Below are positions 11,042 through 30,716 of a DNA stretch of 64,000 bases, piece by piece. Source of the stretch: Dromiciops gliroides (Eukaryota; Chordata; Mammalia; Microbiotheria; Microbiotheriidae); the NCBI RefSeq assembly GCF_019393635.1, contig NC_057866.1, positions 9,186,223 to 9,250,222 on the forward strand, read 5' to 3'. Each line of letters starts with the position of its first letter. Within the stretch, counting starts at the first letter, position 1. The translations under genes were made by a program, and so were the position numbers. Under the pieces are notes generated by a model, which was given only the letters and a program-made list of their open reading frames with translations, made no database searches and was not told the DNA's origin.

Positions 11042-11447
11042 AGTTCCTTCAAAGTAAGTCCTGGGTCCTCTGGGAACGATGCCTGGGTGGGGCAGAGCCT
11101 GGGCTCTGCCACTAACTCCCAGTGTACCCCAGCACATGCCATCCGCTCTCTGAGCCTCAGATTCCTCAGCTTGAAGACAGACAATGATCCCATCCTGCCT
11201 GGTCATATCCCTCTGGGATCCGAGTTTCCAGCTTGCCCTCTCAGGCTGCATCCTCCAAATGAGCAATTACCCAAAGCCCAAGGTACTCTGTGGATCTACA
11301 TTCATCAAAACTATAGCTCACAAGCCCAAACTGGCGAGCTCAGACAATTAGATCAAAGTGAAAGCATTTACTAAAATGCCACAGTAAGGAAAGGAGTGAG
11401 AAACCACAAGCACACCATCATTGTGTGGGAAGAGCAGACACACAGGG

Positions 11448-11593
11448 ATTCTTTTTTGAGGGGGGGGAGCAATGAAAGCTAAGTGACTTGCCCAGGGTCA
11501 CACAGCTAGTGTCAAGTGTTTGAGGCTGAATTTGAACTCAGGTCCTCCTGAATCCAGGGCCAGTGCTTTATCCACTGTGCCACCTAGCTGGCC
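11448..11593 (-). mobile_element. CORE-SINE, minus strand
   Basis: GCAATGAAAGCTAAGTGACT through CACCTAGCTGGCCC. One family-typical block, 'AGTAAGTG', is shortened. Confidence 0.82.
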
Positions 11594-11620
11594 CTCACAC
11601 AGAGGTTCTACTGAGCAATT

Positions 11621-11766
11621 TTTTTTTTTTGGTCAGGGCAATGAGGGTTAAGTGACTTGCCCAGGGTCACACAGCTAGTAAGTGTCAAGTGTCTGAGGCT
11701 GGATTTGAACTCAGGTCCTCCTGAATCCAGGGTCAGTGCTTTATCTACTGTGTCACCTAGCTGCCC
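11621..11766 (-). mobile_element. CORE-SINE, minus strand
   Basis: Poly-T, GCAATGAGGGTTAAGTGACT, the full core and CACCTAGCTGCCC. Second of three minus copies in 600 bp. Confidence 0.88.
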
Positions 11767-11900
11767 AGGGTATTTTTTTTTTACAAGAATTCTTTATGTT
11801 ATTGGGTCTCCTACCTGACTCTTTGAAGCCATGTGTAGAACTTTACTTTCCTCAATTAGGTGTCATTCAATTAGATTCAGTCCCTGCTCTTTTTAAAAAA

Positions 11901-12044
11901 CTTTTTTTGGGGGGGCAGTGAGGGTTAAGTGACTTGCCCAGGGTCACACAGCTAGTAAGTGTCAAGTGTCTGAGGCCGGATTTGAACTCAGGTCCTCCTG
12001 AATCCAGGGCTGGTGCTATATCCACTGCGCCAGCTAGCTGCCCC
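11901..12044 (-). mobile_element. CORE-SINE, minus strand, with TSD
   Basis: GTCCCTGCTCTTTTT precedes and GTCCCTGCTTTCTT follows the element, a target-site duplication. Core and head are well preserved. Confidence 0.9.
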
Positions 12045-12534
12045 TGTCCCTGCTTTCTTAACAAGTATTTATTGAGCTTGCTCATGGAGGCTGAAGAGCC
12101 CAGAACATGGAACCTGGGCTGTCAGAGGTGGAAGAGATTGCAGAGCCAAAAAGGGATCTAGTGGGCCTGGGGACAGCCTTGGGGACAGTCTTGTCTGGTG
12201 CCTCATTTTGAACATGGGACCACTTTTGAAGGTCACACAGCTAGGATGACTCAGTCGACTGGCTCTGGCTCTTTGTCCCCAGGCTCTTCTTTTCCTCACC
12301 AACACTGACTACCGGAGGCACAGACCCTTTATTGAAACAGCCCAAGGTCGGAGAGTCACGGATCCTGCCCTGTGAGCTGCCCATTTCAGAAAGGACACTG
12401 ATGAGCCGGAGAGTGAGTGGGGCAGAGCAGCAGTGTTGGACAAGGGCTTCCTCCCCATGGGATGAACAAGGCAGGGTTAGGCTAGAGAAGAGAAAACGGA
12501 GAAGATGCGATTGCTGACTCAGCACGACACATCA

Positions 12535-12640
12535 CAGGATTGTAGATTTAGAAGTGCAAGGGACCTAAGAGACTGTGGAGCCTAATCCTCTAATTTTACA
12601 GATGAGGAAACTGAGGCACAGAAGGATTCGATTCATGAGC
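12535..12640 (+). mobile_element. SINE relic with GATTTAGAAGTGCAAGGGAC head
   Basis: Uncollapsed form of the SINE head from which the GTCAGAGCTGGGAGGGGCCTTAG motif derives: head, then AATCCTCTAATTTTACAGAT, then AGGAAACTGAGGCACAGAAG. Confidence 0.6.
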
Positions 12641-12812
12641 AGAAGTTGCAAAGGGACAGGTTTCTTCCACCTGGCTTCTTACCAATCAGAGTTGCTCTGA
12701 AGTGGAATGGGAGGGCTGCCCTGGAAAATGACAGGTTCCCCTTAGGGGTAGGCTGGTAAATGTTTAATAACTTGCTCTCCAAAAAAAAAAAAAATGCAAC
12801 CAAGACACTTTT

Positions 12813-12953
12813 GGGGGGGGGTGTGAGACAATTGGGGTTAAGTGACTTGCCCAGGGTCACACAGCTAGTGTTAAGTGTCTGAGGCCGGATTTGAACTCAG
12901 GTACTCCTGACTCCAGGGCTGATGCTCTATCCACTGTGCCACCTAGCTGCCCC
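12813..12953 (-). mobile_element. CORE-SINE, minus strand, with TSD
   Basis: Flanks GCAACCAAGACACTTTT and GCAATCAAGACACTTTT form a 17-bp target-site duplication with one mismatch. Confidence 0.92.
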
Positions 12954-13915
12954 GCAATCAAGACACTTTTAAGTGTAATCTGCATTATTAACATTTTCTT
13001 GATAGTTTTCTTAAGGCTATCAATTGAACAGACAATAAAGCGGTCCCTGATTTGTAGCAGGGGTCAGTTTCCGAGGTATAAACATGAGGTCACCCTAAAA
13101 ATAGCCTTCACGCCGTCTCCAGCACAACCCTGATTTCCCTTCATTGCCTTCAAACAAAGCACTTCTGACCGCTTGCCAAGAGGCTGTGGGGGCCTGTCCA
13201 GGACGCCTCTGAGGTACCTTTCTGTTCTGAGATGTTGGGCTGTGAAGACTGCTGGGTCTGGAGTTGGAAGGTTCACAACCTACCTGTGCGACTTTGGGGC
13301 AGTCCCTGCTTCTCTCTAGGCCTCAGTTTCCCCATATGGAAAGTTAAGATGTTGGAGTAAGTGGTCTCCCCCAGCTCTAAATTCTATGATAGATGGATAC
13401 CCAACCAGCCTTGCCCAGTCTTCTCCAGTCACCTTTCCTTTCCTGCAATACTGGCCTACAACACTAGAGGGTGCAATTTTTAGAATGGGCAATTCTGTAG
13501 AGGAAAGAAAACCTTGGGCCCCAGAATCTTGTGTCTTTTTTGTTCCAAAATATGCATTACCTTGGACAAGTCTCTTCCCTTCGCTAGGCCTCAGTTTCCT
13601 CTTCTATAAAATGAGGAGGGTGGCTGTCGTTATTCAGTCGTGTCAGAGACTTTGTGACCCCCATGAACCACAGCACACCAGGCCCTTCTATGCAGCACTG
13701 TCTCCCAAAGTCTGTCCCAGTTTGTGTTCATTGTTTCCACAACACTCTCCTTCCATGTCGTTCTCTGCTGTCTTCTCCTTTTGCTTTCAATCTTCCCCAA
13801 CATCAGGGTCTTTTCCAATGAGTCCTGCTTTCTCATTATGTGGCCAAAATCTTTAGGTTTCAGCATTCAATCTTCCACTGAATAGTCAGAATTAATTTCT
13901 CTCTTTATTTCTTCT

Positions 13916-14156
13916 TCTTTTTTTTTGTGAGGCGATTGGGGTTAAGTGACTTGCCCAGGGTCACATAGCTAGTAAGGGTTAAGTGTCTGAGGCCAAATTT
14001 GGTTTTGTTTTTTTTTTTTTTTTGCAGGCAATGGGGGTTAAGTGACTTGCCCAGGGTCACACAGCTAGTAAGTGTCAGGTGTCTGAGGTTGGATTTGAAC
14101 TCAGGTACTCCTGACTCCAGGGCCAATACTCTATCCACTGTGCCACCTAGCTGCCC
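13916..14156 (-). mobile_element. Two stacked CORE-SINE copies inside the RTE LINE
   Basis: A truncated copy (13916-13998) is followed by a full one (about 14010-14156). Flanks TCTTTATTTCTT and TCTTTATTTTTTC suggest one target-site duplication around the pair. Confidence 0.8.
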
Positions 14157-14255
14157 CTCTTTATTTTTTCTTAATTCTTCCTCACTTTCTGCCATCAGAG
14201 TGGTATCTTCCACATATCTGAGATGGTTGATATTCCTCCTGGCAATCTTGTTTGG

Positions 14256-14413
14256 TTTTTTTTTTTTAATTTTGGTGAGGCAATTGGGATTAAGTGACTT
14301 GCCCAGGGTCACACAGCTAGTAAGTGTGTTAAGTGTCTGAGGCCAGATTTGAACTCAGGTCCTCCTGAATCCAGGGCCAGTGCTCTATTCACTGTGCCAA
14401 CTAGCTGCCCCCC
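14256..14413 (-). mobile_element. CORE-SINE inside the RTE LINE, with TSD
   Basis: TCCTGGCAATCTT on both sides is the target-site duplication. Interrupts RTE sequence that resumes at 14414. Confidence 0.92.
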
Positions 14414-14812
14414 CCTTCCTGGCAATCTTAACTCCAACTTTTGATTCATCCAGCCTGGCATTTTTCATGATGTAATCTGCATAGAAGTTAAATAAATAAG
14501 GTGACAATATATAGCCTCATCAAACTCCTTTTCCAATCATAAACCAATCAATTGTTCCATGTTCAGTTCTAACTGTTGCTTCTTGGCCCACATAAAGATT
14601 CCTCAGGAGACAAGTAAGCTGATCTGGCGCTCCCATCTCTTGGAGGACTTGCCACATTTTGTGACCCACACAGTCAAAGGCTTTAGTATAGCCAATGAAG
14701 CAGAAGTAGATATTTTTCTGGAACTCCTTTGCTTTCTCCATAATCCAGTGAATGTTGGCAATTTGGTCCCTAGTTCCTCTGCCTCTTTGAAAATCAACCA
14801 GCTTACTCTCTT

Positions 14813-15420
14813 TGTGGTGGCAAAGAATTGGGAATCAAGGGAACGCTCATCAATTGGGGAATGGCTGAACAAGGTATGGTATATCAATGTAATGGAATAC
14901 TATTGTGCTGTAAGAAATGATGAGCAGGCAGATTTCAGAAAAACATGGAAAGACGTGAGTGGACTGATGCTGAGTGAAGTGAGCAGAACCAGGAGAACAT
15001 TGTATACAGTAACAGTAACATTGTGTAATGGTCAACTGTGATAGACTTGGCTCTTCTCAGCAGTGCAATAATCCAAGACAATTCCAAAGAACTCATGATG
15101 GAAAATGTTCTTCACATACAGAAAAAAGAACTGGATTCTGAATGCAGATTGAACCATACTGTTTCTACTTTTTATTTTGTTTTTTTGTTTTTTGAGTTTT
15201 TCCCCTTGTGTTCTGATTCTTTGTTCACAACATGACTAATGCAGAAATATGTTTAATGTGATTGTACATATATAACCTATATCAGATTGCTTTTTGTCTT
15301 GGGGAGGAGGGAAGGGGGAGAAAAATTTGGAACTAACAATCTTATGAAAACAAATGTTGAAAACTATTTTTACATGTAACTGGAAAATAAGAAAATATTT
15401 TTATGATTAACAAAAAGAAG
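14813..15420 (+). mobile_element. L1-type LINE 3' end inserted into the RTE LINE
   Basis: 5'-truncated sense copy. It encodes EWLNKVWYINVMEYYCAV, like the L1 ORF2 C-terminus, then the CTCATGATGGAAAATGTTCT segment, the TATATATAACCTATATCAGA block, a polypurine run and the ACATGTAACTGGAAAATAAG tail. Flanks share ACCAGC. RTE sequence continues on both sides, so this insertion is younger than the RTE copy. Confidence 0.8.
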
Positions 15421-16000
15421 AAAACCAGCCTGCTCTTCTGTTATTCTTGGTTCACATGTTGCTGAAGCCTAGCTTGTAGCATCTTAAGCATAACCTTGAT
15501 GGCATGCAAAAGGAGGACAAGTGTTCAGTACTTTGAATATCCCTTGGCATTGGGCTTCTTTAGGACTGGGACATAAACTGATCTTTTCCAATTCAGTGGC
15601 CACTGCTGAGTTTCCCAAATTTTCTGGCCTATTGAGTGCAGCACTTTAACAGCATCATCTTTTAGGATTTTAAATAGCTCAGCTGGAATTCCTTGACCTC
15701 CACTTAGCTTTATTGTTAGCAATATTTCCTATGGACCACTTGACTTCATTCTCCTGGATGTCTGGTTCTAGATCAGTAACCACATCACTGTGTTTATCTG
15801 TGATGGTAAGATCTTTCTTATATAATATTTTTGTGTATTCTTGTCACTTCTTTATCTCTTCTGCTTCTGTTAAGTCTCTGCTGTTTTTTGTCTTTTATCA
15901 TGCCCACTTTTGCACAAAAGTTTCCTTTGATGTCTCTGATTTTCTTGAAGAGATCTCTTATCTTTCCCATTCTATTGCTTTCTTCTATTTCTTTTTCTTT

Positions 16001-16143
16001 TTTTTTTAGTGAGGCAATGGGGGTTAAGTGACTTGCCCAGGGTCACACAGCTAGTAAGTGTCAAGTGGCTGAGGCAGGATTCGAACTCAGGTCCTCCTGA
16101 CTCCAGGGCCGGTGCTCTATCCACTGCGCCACCTAGCTGCCCC
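16001..16143 (-). mobile_element. CORE-SINE inside the RTE LINE, with TSD
   Basis: TTCTATTTCTTT occurs on both sides as target-site duplication. Ends CACCTAGCTGCCCC. Confidence 0.92.
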
Positions 16144-17723
16144 TTCTATTTCTTTACATTGCTCATTTAAGAAAACCTTCTTACCTCTCCTTGCTATTTT
16201 CTGGAATTCTGCATTCAGTTGGGTACATCTTTCCCTTTCCCTTTCCTTTTTTCCTCAGCTATTTGTAAAGCCTCACCAGACCGGCATTTTGCTTTCCTGC
16301 TCTTCTTTTTCTTTGGGATGTTTTTTGTTGCTGCCTCCTGTATGATATTGTGAACCTCTGTCCACAGTTCTTCAGGCACTCCATCTATTAGATCTGATCC
16401 CTTAAATCTATTCCTCACCTCCATGTCATCTTCATAAGGGACCTATATGGTCTGATGATTTTCTCTACTTTCAATTTAAGTCTGAATTCTACAATAAGGA
16501 GCTCATGATCTGGGCCACAGCCAGCTCCAGGTCTTGTTTTAACTGACCTTACAGAGCTTCTCCACCTTTGGCTGCAAAGCATATCATGAATCTGATTTCT
16601 GTATTGACCCTCTGGTGAGGTCCATTGTGAAGAGTCGCTTTTTGGGTTGTTGAAAAAGTGTGTTTGTTCTGACCATCAAGTCATCTTGATAAAACCCTAC
16701 CAGTCCCTGCCCTGCTTCATTTTGTCCTCCAAGGTTAAACTTGCCTCTTATTCTAACTATCTTTTGATTCTCTACTTCAGCATCCTCGCCCCTATGAGGA
16801 ATGCAATATCTCTTTTGGTGGCATTTCTAGAAGATGTCACAGGTCTTCATAGAACTAACCAATTTTGGCCTCTTTGGCATCAGTGGTCGGAATCGAGACT
16901 TATATTGCTGTCATGTTGAATGATTTGCCTCGGATTGGAACAGATATCATTCTGTCATTGTTGAGATTCTACCCTGGGCTGCTTTTTTTGTCCTTTATTG
17001 ACCATGAGGGCTATTCCATTTCCTCTAAGGGATTCTTGTCCCCATGGTCATGATCACCTGAATTAAATGAACCCATTTCTGTCCATTCAAGCTCACTGAC
17101 CCCCAAGATGTTGTTTCATCTTTCTATCTCCTGTTTGACCACATGTAGCTTACCTTGGTTTGCACATCTTCCCTTCCAGGTTCCTGTGCATCAGACCATC
17201 CTTTTTTCACCAGATGTATCCAGAGCTGAGCTTCCCTTCAGCTTTGGCCCAGACCATTCTACTAGGACCTGTCCATCTGGGGGACCTCTGCATGGTTTCG
17301 TTGAGCTACACGAGCTCCTCCACCACAACCAGGCAGTGATCCGGGAGGGGAAAATGGGGCGGGTACTTCTACATGGCCTCCTGCTCTAAATGCATGGTCC
17401 TATGAGCTGCTCTGAATGACCTCTGGGACTCACATATTTTAAATTCTGAACTTATTCACTATTGTCAAAAGCAAACATTCAGACACACAAACAATTAAAA
17501 AAATAACTGACACAATCATCCATGAAACCATTGGAGTCTCAGGATTTTAGCTGGTAAAAAGTGCATGCTTTGGAGGGAGGGAAGAAGAGACTGGATGTGC
17601 TCAAAGAAGAGGAAAGAGAGATGAAAGTCCTTGGGAGGGCTGGGGACACCCTCAGGGCATCTCAGCTTCTGGCTAGGGATTGATTTCTTAGCAGACTGGG
17701 GGGAAAAGATCTATCTACCTATC

Positions 17724-17956
17724 TGTTGTTGTGGTTATCGGCCCGTGGTATCCTACTCTTTGCGAACCCATTTGGGGTTTTTGGCAAAGATCCTGGAGTG
17801 GTTTGCCGTTTCCTTCTCCAGATCACTTTTACAGATGAAGAAATTGGGGCAAACAGGGTGAAGTGACTTGCCCAGGATCACTCAGGGAGTGTCAGAAGTC
17901 AGATTTGAACTCAGGGTAATGAGTCTTCCTGACTCCAGGCCCAGAACTTTATGCCC
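17724..17956 (-). mobile_element. RTE-tailed SINE, with TSD-like flanks
   Basis: Plus-strand text starts GTTGTTGTGGTTATCGGCCC, contains CATTTGGGGTTTTTGGCAAA, the reverse of the RTE/BovB 3' end, then TGGGGCAAACAGGGTGAAGT and the tRNA-like head at the right. ATCTACCTA flanks both sides. Confidence 0.85.
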
Positions 17957-18089
17957 CATCTACCTAGTATCTACTTTTCTATCTATTTAGCTATCCATCA
18001 TCTAACAGCAGGGAACAGGCTTTATCAGCCCAGGGAAACAGGCACCAAGGAGGAGTTAAAAGTCTCTGCTCTAAGCTTGGGTCAAGGCT

Positions 18090-19200
18090 CTTAGCTCCTG
18101 AGTGGAGCAGGGGGCGTTTCGAGGGCCTCAATTCAAGGCGGGGGCAAGAGGAGGGACTAGAATCTCTCAGCTCCAGGTATGGAAAGAAGGGAGGGGAATA
18201 AACCAGGTTCTTGACTTCCAACCTTGGGGAACAATAGGGATCGGGGTCTTTAGGCTTGAATCTGGAAAATGGTGGACTTTGTTCCGGGCTGGAAGGAGTT
18301 GGGGGATGACTGGACTTTCAGCACGAAGCTTGGAATGGAGTGGGGAGGGCCAAGAGGCGGCCTACCAAATTTCTCGTCCCTTTGCCCTTGGCACTAGGCC
18401 CTTAAATGCTTATGGGACAGGATTGCACTGGGCCCTTCAGCTCCAGCCTGGGAGCGTTGGAGGGACCGGAGTTGATCTACCCAGAGCTAAGGGGGTTTAG
18501 GTGGGAGGAACAGGGATCTCTAAGCTCCAGGTTCAGGAACTGTTGGGAATCAGGGTTGTAGCTCCAAGCTGGGGGTATTTGGGGAGTATTAGGGTGTCTC
18601 AGCTCTGAGCCTGCACGGCCTCCGAGGACCCATTCAGCTCTAGATCTGGGGATTTAGGAGCCCAAGCACCCAAACTTGGCCCGGAGGGGCTAGGGTCTCT
18701 AACTGGGGCCTGTGGGGATTGTGGGTATTCAGGTCTCTCAGCTCCAGATACAGGAATTTAGGGAACAGAAGATTAGGGTTAGGGTTTCAATTCGTGCTCA
18801 GGGAGATTTGGGGAGGGGGAAAGAACAAGGTCTCTCCCGTCCAAACGGGGAAGGATGAGTGCAGAGGAGGGAGAGGCCTCTTAGTTATAGGCTTGGGATG
18901 GAGGCACCAAGATTGGAAATTTAGACACTGGGAGGGGACAGGAGAGTGTGTGTGTGTGTGTGTGTGTGCGTGTGTGTGAGTGTGTGTGTGAGTGTGAGTG
19001 TGTGTGTGTGTGCATGTGTAGGGGGCATCAGGATCTTCTTCTGTTCTAGCCCAGGGGAATTAGGGGATGGGGGAAAGTGCCTCTGGGTATCTCAGTTTCA
19101 AGGTGATGGTTTTGGGGGGCCCCAGAGTGTTTCTGTTCCAACTGGGGAAATTGGGGGTTTAGGGGGTCCCAGTTCTAGCCTGAACTCTGGGTGACTCAAC
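18090..19200 (+). repeat. Decayed long minisatellite upstream of EFEMP2
   Basis: Imperfect units of roughly 60-75 bp repeat the phrase 'GGGATTAGGGTCTCTCAGCTCCAGGT' in variants, for instance at 18165, 18240, 18515, 18590, 18725 and 19085, with GGGGATT/GGGGAATT spacers. Divergence is high, so the array is old. It ends at the EFEMP2 CpG island. Confidence 0.55.
18944..19018. repeat. (TG)n microsatellite
   Basis: Interrupted TG run with GAGTG and GCG interruptions. Confidence 0.95.
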
Positions 19201-19249
19201 TGCAGACCTGAGTATTGGCAGCCTCAGACTGTTTCTTGCTCATCAGAAG

Positions 19250-19640
19250 CTCAGAGACAGTGAGACCCGAAGGAGACCGGGAGGCAGCCAGCCACCCTGG
19301 CCCTAGTCCTGGCCTTGGCCTTGGCCGGCCCGTTCGTGTAGTCCGAGCTGGCTGGGCGGGGCGGGTTGGGACGGGGCGGCCGCCAGCCTGGGCTGCGCGG
19401 AGGCCGGCCGCCGGTGGGCTCGCTCGGGCTCGGGTCCCTCCCCCTGGCTCAGGCTCAGGAATCCGTGTCGTGTCCGGGGCGGGCTGGGGGGCGGGGGGCG
19501 GCCGCTTCCTGGGGCCGCTTGTCCAGGGAGCGGAGCCTCGCCAAGCCCACAGGCTCAGAGCAGCCCGGAGCCCCGGGGGCCGCGGGGGGTGGGCTCGGGG
19601 TCGCCCCAGCCTCAAGTAAGTGTTGGGAGCCCGGGGGCTG
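19250..19640 (+). promoter_or_regulatory. EFEMP2: EFEMP2 CpG-island promoter and non-coding exon 1
   Basis: GC-rich, CpG-dense block with GGGGCGGG boxes around 19359-19380. A good donor CAA|GTAAGT ends a probable untranslated exon at 19615. The next exon acceptor is at 20806-20807, directly before the ATG. The exact transcription start cannot be read from sequence. Confidence 0.7.
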
Positions 19641-19999
19641 GGAGATGGGACGCCAGGGCCCCAGCTGAACGGAAACTGCCGACTCAGCGGAATGGCCGAT
19701 GGGTGGGGGGAGGGGAGAATTGGAAAGTTTGGGGAGGTGAAGATAAGGCCGAGTCCCTCTTCCCTTGGCCCTGACAAGGAGCTCCCAGCCCTCTTGGACC
19801 CTAAACTGCAGGAAGAGGAGCACAATGGAGCCCAGCCCACTTGGACCCCAAACTGTGGGAGGAGGGGCACAATGATTCTGGGAGGCCTGGGGCCTTGGGG
19901 CTGAGGAGTGAGGTTGGTCCCACTTCCCCTGGGAGAGTTGGAGTGGAGGTTGACGGCAGGGGTCCTGTGCCTTCGGCTGCAAGGGGAGAGGTGGCACTA

Positions 20000-20350
20000 G
20001 GGGACCGAGAAGGAGGTCAGCCCCATTTCCTTTGGGTGAGCTGAGGGGCAGAACAGTCTGGGTCCTATGGGAAGAAATTGGTGTGGGGAGGAGGCGCACA
20101 AAACGGCTGGGGCCCCTGGGGAGAGGTGGGGGAAGAACAACCTGGATCCAATGGGAAAGGCTGGAGCGGGGCGGGTGAAGGAAGAACAATTTATTCCCCT
20201 GGGGAGAAGAGAGGAGCAGAACAGCTGGGTTCTGTGGACAGAGGTGAGGGGCAGAACAGCTGGGTTCTCTAGGGAGAGCTGGAACCTACAGGAAGAGCTG
20301 GTGGAGGAAACCCTGCTACAAAGGGAGAACTGGAGGGTAGGGGACACCTA
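20000..20350 (+). repeat. Decayed minisatellite in EFEMP2 intron 1
   Basis: Six to seven imperfect units of about 45-55 bp share GGGCAGAACAGCTGGGTTCT and GGGGAGAGGTGG-like parts. Best units lie at 20040-20120 and 20200-20280. Confidence 0.6.
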
Positions 20351-20808
20351 GGAATAAGAACCTTCCTAACTCCACACTTCTGAGCAAAGGTTGGACAGGG
20401 GCTCTGTTGGAAGAACCTTCCTGGGGCATTGAGGGCTGGGAGGAAAAGGAGGCACCAGAATGCTGGGTGCTTGTAGGGAGAGCCAGGACTGGAAAGCTTA
20501 AAGGGAGGGCTGGGGCTGGAGGCTGGGGGCTAGGGAAGCCAAGAAGGAAGGTCCCTCACATCCAGGAGCAGACTGTGTCCAGAGAAGTCAGACATCTGGG
20601 GCTTGGTGGATGTGGGGAATAGACTGGCCACACTTCCCTGCCCAGAGGCAGAGCTGCATATGTGAGGCTTGTCTGAGAGGGAGAGAGCTGGGGCTGAGGC
20701 AGGATACCTGGGACCTGAGAGCCAGCAGGGGTTTAACAGCCGACGGGACAGGACCAAGACGTGGAGGCAGGCAAGGCTGAGGCAGGGCTCTCCTTCTCTG
20801 GCCCTAGG

Positions 20809-30073
<9,265 letters not shown>

Positions 30074-30142
30074 GAGCCTGGGGGAGGGAAGGGGGGCTTC
30101 CCTGTGAAAACATCAGCAGCTGTTCAGGAATAGAGAAAAATC

Positions 30143-30148
30143 AATAAA
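30143..30148 (+). terminator. EFEMP2: EFEMP2 poly(A) signal
   Basis: AATAAA 70 bp after the stop codon, giving a very short 3' UTR. Cleavage probably near 30165. Confidence 0.85.
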
Positions 30149-30628
30149 AAGAGAAAAATCTTATGGGACTGATGGGTGTGGGGCTGCCATGGTGGGGAAA
30201 GAGAAAACAGACCCTGTCTGGATGATCAGACTTGTCCAGGGTCACATAAGCTGGTAATAGGCCCTCCGTTCCTAGTCCTGGGGTTCTTCTGTAGGGTGGG
30301 GAAGAGGCTGCGAGGCAGGCTCAGAAAAGCCCAGGTTTGCCCCTCATTGAAGGGGGAGAGGCCCTTTCCTGGCTGAGCCTCAGTTTCTTTGCCAGAACCG
30401 CCTTAGGGAAGGTCCTTGCCTGACCCTCCTCAGCTGCCCCCAGGCACTGGGCCAAGTCCAGGCGTGCCCCACTTCCACTGCTCCCTGGTACCCTGTGCAT
30501 CTTGAGAGCCAACATTGACTGACAGAGCCCTTCAAAGGGGGCAAAGCGCCTCATCACTGTGGTTCTCCAGGGGCCAACTCCAAGGCTCCAGTCAGTGATT
30601 ACTCACCCCCTGCGGAGAGTCTCAGACT

Positions 30629-30634
30629 TTTATT
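30629..30634 (-). terminator. MUS81: MUS81 poly(A) signal
   Basis: TTTATT on the plus strand is AATAAA on the minus strand, 83 bp after the MUS81 stop codon. Together with the EFEMP2 signal it leaves about 450 bp between two converging genes. Confidence 0.85.
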
Positions 30635-30716
30635 AGATCCAGAACATTTCTTGTCCAATTCCCCACCCCTCACCCCCCACCCCTGGGCCATGCGCTGTGT
30701 CTGCTCTGGGCTGGGC

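Larger units (their letters stand above)
13605..17390 (-). mobile_element. RTE/BovB-like non-LTR LINE, near full length but broken
   Basis: On the minus strand, fragments in BovB order are seen. Near the 5' end (about 16.4-17.4 kb) are endonuclease-domain relics. At 15722-15525 and 14741-14520 are reverse-transcriptase pieces (FKILKDDAVKVLHSIGQKIW and FIGYTKAFDCVGHKMWQVLQ, the latter with the palm motif region). At 13866-13630 is the C-terminal piece (DSLEKTLMLGKIESKRRRQQ). The plus-strand 13620 end has the RTE 3' text GTCGTTATTCAGTCGTGTCA. Several frame breaks and four insertions (SINEs at 13916-14156, 14256 and 16001, an L1 3' end at 14813) make it non-functional. Without insertions it is about the 3.2 kb normal for BovB. 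It lies between CTSW and EFEMP2. The family call is firm; a subfamily name is not possible by eye. Confidence 0.88.

Noticed and set aside
18770-18790. TTAGGGTTAGGG, telomere-like
   Set aside because: Only two units, within a decayed G-rich minisatellite. Not evidence of an interstitial telomere.
19196-20189. Overlapping 224- and 244-codon minus-strand frames at the EFEMP2 promoter
   Set aside because: CpG-island and minisatellite composition, no splice or homology evidence.
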